Assembly: GCA_018648325.1 (NCBI GenBank)
Contig: JABGRK010000017.1
Coordinates: forward strand, 1 to 64,000
Source: Chloroflexota bacterium
GTDB taxonomy: Bacteria; Chloroflexota; Dehalococcoidia; JABGRK01
Direction of reading: 5' to 3'
DNA length: 64,000 nt
The notes beneath the pieces were generated by a model. The model was not told where the DNA came from and ran no database searches. It saw only the letters and a program-made list of their open reading frames with translations. Below are positions 1 through 6,459 of the stretch, piece by piece (position 1 is the first letter of the stretch; each line of letters opens with the position of its first letter). The position numbers and the translations under genes are program-made.

Positions 1-340
<340 letters not shown>

Positions 341-370
341 TACGTTAAAATAAAGGACTAATTAAATATC

Positions 371-492
371 CCTCCTGGTGATTAGAGCGAGGTGGCCCCA
401 CCCGTTCCCATCCCGAACACGGAAGTGAAACGCCTTAGCGCTGATGATACTGCCTCGGCAACGAGGTGGGAAAATAAGCCATCGCCAGGGGG
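371..492 (+). rRNA. 5S rRNA
   Basis: A 122-nt 5S rRNA. The first ten bases (CCTCCTGGTG) pair with the last ten (CGCCAGGGGG) to form helix I, allowing G-U pairs. The internal CCCGTTCCCATCCCGAACACGGAAGT block is the conserved loop B/C region. It directly follows 23S rRNA, so the two are probably co-transcribed. No 16S gene is visible. Confidence 0.95.
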
Positions 493-497
493 GACTT

Positions 498-527
498 AAA
501 CTCTCATAAACATGGGAGTTTTTTTGT
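498..527 (+). terminator. rho-independent terminator of the rRNA operon
   Basis: The stem AACTCTCAT/ATGGGAGTT (one G-T pair) has a short AAAC loop and is followed by seven T residues. It lies a few bases after the 5S rRNA and ends the rRNA transcription unit. Confidence 0.85.
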
Positions 528-573
528 GCTCATTTTACTCTGCACTTTCAGGTATTATTACGTTCTATATTCA

Positions 574-603
574 TTGACACCCCAAAAGGCGATAATTTAT
601 AAT
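574..603 (+). promoter_or_regulatory. sigma70-like promoter for the ferredoxin-like gene
   Basis: A perfect -35 TTGACA (574-579) and a perfect -10 TATAAT (598-603) are separated by 18 bases. The predicted transcription start near 610 leaves only about 8 bases before the TTG at 618, but a normal leader before the TTG at 651. Confidence 0.75.
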
Positions 604-617
604 ATGACACGGATTAT

Positions 618-971
618 TTGACGAATAATACGCTTAAAAGGTGGCAATATTTGTTAGCACACTACGGCTATAAAGATGGCTCGGGCGATTATTTCATCTC
701 CATTGATACTGATAATTGTGATGGATGCAAAAAATGCATTGAGGCTTGTCCCTGTGGAGTGATAGCTGTTGGGGAGGATGAATACGATCCTCTGCGTGAT
801 GGTCCGGTTGCCATGGTAACTTCTGATGAACGCAAGAAAATACGTTATGCTTGTGACGCCTGCAAACCATATCTGACGTCGATGAACGGTGTAAGTAGGA
901 ATGAAGAAGGTATAGCAGCTTTGTCCTGCGTATTGGCTTGTGAGTCGGGCGCTATAGATCATTCCTGGTAG
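618..971 (+). CDS. small ferredoxin-like protein, two Cys clusters
   Basis: A 117-aa iron-sulfur protein, probably an electron carrier or small redox subunit. It has a typical [4Fe-4S] motif CDGCKKCIEACP near residue 35 and a second Cys set (CDAC at about 78, CVLAC near the C-terminus) that could bind another cluster. The listed TTG at 618 has no ribosome binding site and lies very close to the predicted transcription start. An in-frame TTG at 651 is preceded by AAAGGTGG six bases upstream and is the better start, giving 106 aa. The next gene, a multi-cluster flavoprotein, begins 90 bases downstream and is probably a partner. The specific function is unknown. Confidence 0.8.
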   Translation: MTNNTLKRWQYLLAHYGYKDGSGDYFISIDTDNCDGCKKCIEACPCGVIAVGEDEYDPLRDGPVAMVTSDERKKIRYACDACKPYLTSMNGVSRNEEGIAALSCVLACESGAIDHSW

Positions 972-1061
972 ATTGACTCTTTTAGGGGAAAAATGGTAGA
1001 AAGGCTAGGTAGAGCGTAAGCATTCCTGGTCTTTTTTTATTGCTTAAAGCGTGGGGGTTTT

Positions 1062-3317
1062 ATGGAAACTATAACTATAGAAATAGATGGTATTGAAATT
1101 ACTGTTGATAAAGGGACAACGGTGCTTGAGGCGGCACGTAGTGTTAATTTGTATATCCCCGTACTGTGCTCGCATCCTTATCTGGAACCGGGACCTCAGC
1201 CCAAGCCTAATGTAGACTATGTATTCTACAACGGCATTAAAATCTATAATGAGGGGCCGCTGCCCCAATCATACGAGTGCGGACTGTGTGTAGTAGAGGT
1301 GGAAGGTCAGCCGGAGCTTGAGCTTTCGTGCTGGACATATGCCGAGGACGGTATGGTTGTCACTACCAACTCAGACCGCATCAAAGCCGCTCGTCAGGAT
1401 GCACTTGCCAAGTATATAGAAACTCACCCTCATGATTGTCAGATTTGCACAGTGAGCAAAGATTGTAGTCTGTCGCAGTGCTCTGAAGATGTCGCTAAAG
1501 AAGATCGTTGCTGTGATAAGTTTCATAACTGCGAGTTTCTAAAAATGGCGCAGTACGTTGGAATAAAAGCAGATACCCCCGCTTATCAGTACCAGGACCT
1601 GCCGATAATAAATGATGAACCTTTGATTATCAGGGATTACAATCTTTGTGTAAGTTGCACGCGCTGCGTAAAGGCATGTCGCGACCTGCGTGGAATAGAG
1701 GCCATTGGCTTTATCAATACCTCTGATGGAGAGGCTCTGATAGGTACACTTGCTCCCACACTCAAAGATTCAGGATGCAGATATTGTGGTACATGTATTG
1801 CGGTGTGCCCTACAGGTGCACTCATGGACAAGGATATCGATCCGGCCAATATCAACCAGGCAACGCTTGTTCCCTGCAGTCATACCTGTCCTGCCGGCAT
1901 AGACGTTCCGCGATACATTCGCTATATTACAGAGGGCAAACCAAGCGAGTCATTGGCGGTTATTCGCGAAAAAGTTCCGTTCCCGTCCGTTCTGGGGCGA
2001 ATTTGTTCCCACCCCTGCGAGGATGTATGCAGACGCTCTGAAGTTAATGAGCCAATGTCCATATGCTCGCTCAAACGATACGCCGCCGATAACGGCGATG
2101 ACCGCTGGAAGCAGAACGCAAAAGTCGCACCATCGACCGGAAAGAGTGTCGCGGTTGTCGGTTCGGGGCCATCCGGCCTTACCACGGCATATTATCTGGC
2201 CAAAAAGGGCCACGCCGTAACCATCTACGAATCGTTATCACAACTGGGCGGCATGATGCGCGTGGGCATACCCGATTACCGCCTGCCGCGTGATGTTCTG
2301 GACAGGGACATAGATGAAATACTTAGCGTTGGTATCAAAGCCAAAACCAGTACCCCCGTTGACGCTACGGCCCTCGAAAAGATGAAAAGCGAGTATGATG
2401 CGGTGTACATCGGCACCGGTTCGCACAAGGCCAGGCCTTTTTCTGTTGACGGCGTTGATTTAGACGGCGTTTATCGAGGCGTATACTTCCTGAGAGACAA
2501 TGCGCTGGGTAAACTGGCCTCAAGGTCGTTTGCTGATAAAAACGTGGTTGTGATAGGCGGTGGCAATACGGCCATAGACTGCGCCAGAAGCGCAGTGCGA
2601 CTGGGTGCTGCCGAGGTCAGTCTGACATGTATCGAGTCTTCACAGGAGATGCCAGCGCACCAGTGGGAGATTTACGATGCTCTTGATGAGGGCGTGAGAA
2701 TATACAACTCTCTGAGTCTTACAAGGATCAACGGCGAGGGCAGGGTCAGTGGTATTGATTTTATCAGGTGTACCTCTGTATTTGATGGGGATGGTAATTA
2801 CAATCCAACCTATGATCAGGAGCAGTCTGGTTCGTTTGAATGCGACGTGGTTATCATTTCGGTCGGTGAGCAGGCTGATCTGTCCCTGATCGAAGGAACC
2901 GATGTGCAGGCATCGCCAGAAGGCCTGATTCAGGTGGACAATGCGAATCAACGGACTACGTCCATGGGCGTATTTGCCAGCGGTGAAGTGGCCAGCGGCC
3001 CGGCCTCTGTTATCGATGCGATTGCAGCAGGTCGAAAAGCAGCCGAGTCCATCGACAAGTACCTTGGTGGCAACGGTGATATCTCGGAAACACTGCTTGA
3101 GTATGAGGAGCCCGACCCGCGCATCGGATTCATCGAAGATTTTGCCGACCTGCCTCGTGCCGAGATGCCCTGTCTTGATAGTCAGCAGTGCACATCAGAT
3201 TTCAGTGAACTTGCCACCGGATTTGACGAAACTACGGCGATGGCTGAGGCGCAGCGCTGTCTACAGTGCGACCTGCGGCTGAAGATTTCTGATGTACCAT
3301 TACCGCCGGAAAAGTAG
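1062..3317 (+). CDS. NuoG/GltD-like FAD and Fe-S oxidoreductase
   Basis: A 751-aa flavoprotein that probably passes electrons between NAD(P)H and an Fe-S or molybdopterin partner in the cytoplasm. The order of parts is: N-terminal [2Fe-2S] ferredoxin domain (Cys at about 36, 72, 75, 90); His-Cys [4Fe-4S] motif HPHDCQICTVSKDC near 122-135; two [4Fe-4S] motifs CVSCTRCVKAC and CRYCGTCIAVCP (about 197-250); a GltD-type N-terminal Cys domain (CSHTCPAG...CSHPCEDVCRR); then an FAD Rossmann motif VGSGPSGL (about 367) and an NAD(P) Rossmann motif VIGGGNTAIDCA (about 500). The whole looks like the N-terminal module of complex I subunit G or a hydrogenase fused to a glutamate synthase small-subunit-like reductase. 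A molybdopterin oxidoreductase lies convergently downstream. The substrate cannot be read from the sequence. Confidence 0.85.
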   Translation: METITIEIDGIEITVDKGTTVLEAARSVNLYIPVLCSHPYLEPGPQPKPNVDYVFYNGIKIYNEGPLPQSYECGLCVVEVEGQPELELSCWTYAEDGMVVTTNSDRIKAARQDALAKYIETHPHDCQICTVSKDCSLSQCSEDVAKEDRCCDKFHNCEFLKMAQYVGIKADTPAYQYQDLPIINDEPLIIRDYNLCVSCTRCVKACRDLRGIEAIGFINTSDGEALIGTLAPTLKDSGCRYCGTCIAVCPTGALMDKDIDPANINQATLVPCSHTCPAGIDVPRYIRYITEGKPSESLAVIREKVPFPSVLGRICSHPCEDVCRRSEVNEPMSICSLKRYAADNGDDRWKQNAKVAPSTGKSVAVVGSGPSGLTTAYYLAKKGHAVTIYESLSQLGGMMRVGIPDYRLPRDVLDRDIDEILSVGIKAKTSTPVDATALEKMKSEYDAVYIGTGSHKARPFSVDGVDLDGVYRGVYFLRDNALGKLASRSFADKNVVVIGGGNTAIDCARSAVRLGAAEVSLTCIESSQEMPAHQWEIYDALDEGVRIYNSLSLTRINGEGRVSGIDFIRCTSVFDGDGNYNPTYDQEQSGSFECDVVIISVGEQADLSLIEGTDVQASPEGLIQVDNANQRTTSMGVFASGEVASGPASVIDAIAAGRKAAESIDKYLGGNGDISETLLEYEEPDPRIGFIEDFADLPRAEMPCLDSQQCTSDFSELATGFDETTAMAEAQRCLQCDLRLKISDVPLPPEK

Positions 3318-3341
3318 CACAAATACCATCATGTAATACTA

Positions 3342-3380
3342 ACAGGCCTGCCTGTATTTATAGGTGGGCCTGTTTTTTTC
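3342..3380 (+). terminator. terminator after the NuoG/GltD-like gene
   Basis: ACAGGCC (3342-3348) pairs with GGCCTGT (3367-3373) and is followed by a run of seven T. It sits 25 bases after the stop codon. Confidence 0.75.
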
Positions 3381-3408
3381 ATCTCGCAATATATGATTCC
3401 CCGTTGGC

Positions 3409-3563
3409 TTAAAAGATGCTCCAAAATCGCCACTGGTATCCTTCATACGCGTTTACACTTAGCTGTGTTCGGGATCAAGCAGGCCTATTTGGTCATAGTA
3501 ATGCAGGGTGCGTACGCTCACACCTGCCAGGTCAGACAGTTTTTTAATCGTGTAAATCATCAT
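3409..3563 (-). pseudogene. MerR-family regulator remnant (N-terminal HTH only)
   Basis: The minus strand encodes [17 protein letters not shown] followed by [17 protein letters not shown] and a stop at 3459-3461. This is the N-terminal winged-HTH of a TipA/MerR-type regulator, normally 120-250 aa. After the stop, another frame continues with NAYEGYQWRFW (to a stop at 3409), resembling the AEGYRxY stretch that follows in intact proteins. The gene therefore carries at least one frameshift and has lost its effector domain. It is absent from the ORF track because it is short; the 96-aa plus-strand ORF over it is a shadow. A MerR-type operator remains upstream. Confidence 0.75.
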
Positions 3564-3569
3564 GTACTT

Positions 3570-3600
3570 ATGTTAAACCATGACGTTACGTCAGAGTCAA
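3570..3600 (-). promoter_or_regulatory. MerR-type promoter/operator of the merR remnant
   Basis: Reading the minus strand, -35 TTGACT (3595-3600) and -10 TAACAT (3570-3575) are separated by 19 bases. This is the over-long spacer typical of MerR-activated promoters. The spacer contains the inverted repeat TGACGT-A-ACGTCA (3581-3593). The predicted transcription start falls on or next to the ATG at 3563. Confidence 0.65.
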
Positions 3601-3609
3601 CCCCCTTCG

Positions 3610-3642
3610 TTCAACAAGAAAAGGCTGCCAAACTGGCAGCCT
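3610..3642 (-). terminator. terminator of the molybdopterin oxidoreductase gene
   Basis: A perfect 9-bp stem AGGCTGCCA/TGGCAGCCT (3622-3642) with a 3-base loop. On the minus strand it is followed by TTTTCTTGTT. It lies about 40 bases beyond the stop codon at 3680. Confidence 0.8.
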
Positions 3643-3679
3643 CTTTGCTTATAATCGAATGTGGTCGGTATGTAATTCC

Positions 3680-5926
3680 CTAGTACTCCTTGACCTTGTA
3701 AACCCTACACAGCGCCGTTTTCAGCGGCCAACCGCCTGAGCGCTCGTTGCAGCGCGCCGGGTCATCGTCCACCAGCACGTTTATGTTGGATTCCCATACG
3801 CCGTGCAGCCATGGCTCCTGCCCGGGTTGCTCCGGCAGCCACCAGCCATGCTCGCCGTGCACCACGCTTTCATCCAGTCCCGGGTTGTACTCGCACTGCT
3901 GTTTTATTACGCCGCGCGGCGTTTCTATCCACATCCAGTCGCCATTATCAATGCCCAGCTTCTTGGCAGTATTCGGGTTGATCTGGGCGACAGGGTTGGG
4001 GCGCATCTTGCGTATCGATTCGATCTGCCTGTGCTCCGAATGATAGTACGGCTGAATCCTGCCGCCGGTTATCAGGCTAAGCGGATATTTCTCGGCAAGG
4101 TCCGGTCTTGAGATGGGGCTTTCCTTTGGCTCCTCGAACTTGGGCAGAGGATCATATCCCAGCATCTCGAATATCTTGGACGACAGTTCCAGCTTGCCCG
4201 TAGGCGTAGCAAAACCGTTCATCTTTTCGTATTTCTTGTATTCCCGCTCGGGGAAGAAGATGCCGTCCTGCTTCTCCATGAATTCTGGCAGCGTTACGCC
4301 GAGGGGTTTCAACCTTTCGTCGTAGAAGGCGTCCAGCGTTTCCCAGCGCCAGTGCTCATCCTGACCCAGTCGCATACCCAGTCCGCGGTAGAAGTCGTAC
4401 TCGGTATAGTACTCGTGCTCACCCGGAACGATCGCCGATAGTGCCGTTTCGCCGCCGATGAGCGCAACGCCGCCTCCGAATGGCTCCACGTTGGGCCTCT
4501 CCGCCCAGCATGCCGAAGGCAGTACATAGTCAGCAAGTTGCGCCGATGGCGTCAGCCAGAAGTCTTTTACTACGTATAGCTCTGTATTTTTCAGCGCCTT
4601 GTACACCATCTTGGTGTTGGCCTGAGTGACCATGGGATTTGAAAAAACGCTGATGGCCGCCTTTACCGGATAGGGTTTGCCGTTGGCCATGGCGTGGATC
4701 ACCATTGGATAATGGGCGTAGGCGCGAAGCTGAGCCCTGCCGCTCCACATGTTCTTGTTCTGGCTCCAGATAAGCTCCCTGCCCGGATGCGACAGCAGCT
4801 TAAACGATCCTGCGCCTATCTGCTTGGCCTTTTGCTCATCGGATAGCAGGTCGGCCAGTTCCAGGTTTGGTCCGGCAGCCGGAATGGGTGTTCCCGCCGG
4901 TACACCTGTCATGTAGTCGCCGCCCTTGACATCAATGTTCCCCACGATGGCCGCCAGTATCAGCCGCGCCTGCATGGCGTCTATGCTGTTTTCCAGCTGC
5001 TCCATGCCCATACCATGCGGGCTCAGTCCCGGTGTGTTGGTGGCGTATATTACCGCCGCCTCACGTATCTTCTCTGCCGGAACGGATGTTATCTTCTCGG
5101 CAACTTCCGGCGGATACTCTCTTGCGCGCTCAGCTATTTCGGCAAAGCCGTAGCACCATTTATCAACAAATGCCTTGTCGTATAGCTCTTTTTCTATGAT
5201 CACGTTTATCATGGACATGAACAGTGCAGTATCGGTACCGGGGCGTACGCGCAACCAGATGTCAGCCAAGTCGGTCGTTTTTGTCTGGCGCGGATCCACC
5301 ACGATGATTTTCAGACCCTTCTTCTTACCGTCGCGCGCCGTCTTCCACAGCCGCGGATATGCCTCGGAAATGGTCATACCGGTGATGATAATGCACTTGG
5401 TTAGCGGCTCGCCCTTTTCGTCAAAATCGATAGTGACGTCGCCGCGGTACTGCTGCGGCCAGCCCAGTTGAGCAGCACCAACGCCTACCGAAGGTCCGTA
5501 GCATATTGTGCCGGGACTAACTGTGTTGGGTGAACCAAACAGGTTCATGAAGCGCGGCCCTGTCCATGATGTTGTTCTGGCGGTGCCGTGCGTGGTCATC
5601 AGCGTCTCGGCGCCGTATTTTTCGCGCAGGGCGCCCAGCTTGTCGGCTATTTCATCAAGCGCTTGTGCCCAGCTTATCTGCTGCCAGTTGTTATCGCCGC
5701 GCCCGCCAACACGCTTGAGCGGGAATTTTATGCGGTCAGGATGATAGATGTATTCTTTGGCCATCAGGTGACGCGGGCAACCTCTAGTTCGTGGTAGTAT
5801 CTCATCCACGCGTGGGTCGGTGGGATCCTCCGCCAGTTTAACCAGTTTGCCTTTTTCCGAGTGTACCTGCACGCGGCAGTCGGCGTGGCACCAGCGGCAT
5901 ATAGCTCTTGTAACCTTCTGGGTCAT
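3680..5926 (-). CDS. molybdopterin oxidoreductase, DMSO reductase family
   Basis: A 748-aa catalytic subunit binding bis-MGD molybdenum or tungsten. The N-terminus carries a [4Fe-4S] site C10-x2-C13-x3-C17...C50 (CRWCHADC...RGCPR). The active-site loop SPGTICYGPS puts a Cys (about 142) where the metal ligand sits in this superfamily. The molydop-binding domain is at the C-terminus (about 620-740). There is no Tat signal, so a cytoplasmic enzyme is likely. ATG is preceded by GGAGG five bases upstream. A close paralogue starts leaving the window at 63224 and shares the ending HGVWESN-NVL-DDDP. No membrane or Fe-S partner is adjacent; the convergent flavoprotein is a candidate. The substrate is unknown. 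Confidence 0.9.
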   Translation of the reverse strand: MTQKVTRAICRWCHADCRVQVHSEKGKLVKLAEDPTDPRVDEILPRTRGCPRHLMAKEYIYHPDRIKFPLKRVGGRGDNNWQQISWAQALDEIADKLGALREKYGAETLMTTHGTARTTSWTGPRFMNLFGSPNTVSPGTICYGPSVGVGAAQLGWPQQYRGDVTIDFDEKGEPLTKCIIITGMTISEAYPRLWKTARDGKKKGLKIIVVDPRQTKTTDLADIWLRVRPGTDTALFMSMINVIIEKELYDKAFVDKWCYGFAEIAERAREYPPEVAEKITSVPAEKIREAAVIYATNTPGLSPHGMGMEQLENSIDAMQARLILAAIVGNIDVKGGDYMTGVPAGTPIPAAGPNLELADLLSDEQKAKQIGAGSFKLLSHPGRELIWSQNKNMWSGRAQLRAYAHYPMVIHAMANGKPYPVKAAISVFSNPMVTQANTKMVYKALKNTELYVVKDFWLTPSAQLADYVLPSACWAERPNVEPFGGGVALIGGETALSAIVPGEHEYYTEYDFYRGLGMRLGQDEHWRWETLDAFYDERLKPLGVTLPEFMEKQDGIFFPEREYKKYEKMNGFATPTGKLELSSKIFEMLGYDPLPKFEEPKESPISRPDLAEKYPLSLITGGRIQPYYHSEHRQIESIRKMRPNPVAQINPNTAKKLGIDNGDWMWIETPRGVIKQQCEYNPGLDESVVHGEHGWWLPEQPGQEPWLHGVWESNINVLVDDDPARCNERSGGWPLKTALCRVYKVKEY

Positions 5927-5966
5927 GATGGCCTCCTTCGTGGTTGGTTTCGTTTACATATGCAGT

Positions 5967-5975
5967 AGTATATCA
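5967..5975 (-). promoter_or_regulatory. possible extended -10 promoter for the molybdopterin oxidoreductase
   Basis: The minus strand reads TGATATACT, an extended -10 (TGn-TATACT), 41 bases before the ATG. No good -35 is seen. Read-through from the upstream tRNA genes is an alternative. Confidence 0.3.
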
Positions 5976-6024
5976 CGACTGGAGGGGACCGTGCGGATAT
6001 ACAAGTTGTGTTAAGGAAGAGTAA

Positions 6025-6101
6025 TGGTGGGCGATGCAGGACTTGAACCTGCGACTTCCTGCGTGTAAAGCAGGCGCTCTAGCCAACTGAGCTAATCGCC
6101 C
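6025..6101 (-). tRNA. tRNA-Val (anticodon TAC)
   Basis: A 77-nt tRNA on the minus strand with encoded CCA. The acceptor GGGCGAT pairs with ATCGCCC, and the anticodon loop TTTACAC gives TAC. It is last in a four-tRNA cluster. Confidence 0.95.
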
Positions 6102-6109
6102 GAAAAAGA

Positions 6110-6186
6110 TGGCGCGCTTGGCGGGGCTCGAACCCACAACCTCAGCCTCCGCAGGGCTGCGCTCTATCCAATTGAGCTACAAGCGC
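6110..6186 (-). tRNA. tRNA-Arg (anticodon GCG)
   Basis: A 77-nt tRNA with encoded CCA. The anticodon stem CAGCC/GGCTG closes the loop CTGCGGA, giving anticodon GCG for CGC/CGT codons. Most bacteria read these codons with an ACG (inosine) tRNA, so the GCG form is worth noting. Confidence 0.9.
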
Positions 6187-6187
6187 A

Positions 6188-6273
6188 TGGTGCCGAAGGG
6201 GAGATTTGAACTCCCACGCCCTAAAGGACACTACGCCCTGAACGTAGCGCGTCTGCCGTTCCGCCACTTCGGC
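6188..6273 (-). tRNA. tRNA-Leu (anticodon CAG)
   Basis: An 86-nt class II tRNA with a long variable arm and encoded CCA. The anticodon stem CTACG/CGTAG closes the loop TTCAGGG, giving CAG. It is separated from tRNA-Arg by one base. Confidence 0.95.
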
Positions 6274-6279
6274 TAATAA

Positions 6280-6355
6280 TGGTGGGCGATACTGGACTTG
6301 AACCAGTGACCCCTTGCGTGTGAAGCAAGTGCTCTAGCCGCTGAGCTAATCGCCC
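6280..6355 (-). tRNA. tRNA-Val (anticodon CAC)
   Basis: A 76-nt tRNA with encoded CCA. The anticodon stem CTTGC/GCAAG closes the loop TTCACAC, giving CAC. It is first in the transcribed order of the cluster and close in sequence to the tRNA-Val(TAC) gene. Confidence 0.95.
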
Positions 6356-6379
6356 AACTATCCATCGCTCAACCTATCT

Positions 6380-6409
6380 ATTTTAGCTTAAAAACGTATG
6401 GTTTGTAAA
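6380..6409 (-). promoter_or_regulatory. promoter of the tRNA cluster
   Basis: The minus strand reads TTTACA (-35, 6404-6409), an 18-base spacer, and TAAAAT (-10, 6380-6385), about 25 bases before the first tRNA. Confidence 0.55.
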
Positions 6410-6459
6410 CAATAAAAAGGGGCGCTGTGTACACCTCCTGATTATTTGTTGAAAGCAGG

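Noticed and set aside
971-1061. Terminator between the ferredoxin-like gene and the NuoG/GltD-like gene
   Set aside because: TAAGCA/TGCTTA could pair, but the T run is inside the loop, not after the stem.
3393-3683. 96-aa plus-strand ORF
   Set aside because: It lies antisense to the merR remnant, its operator and a terminator. It has no ribosome binding site and an unnatural composition.
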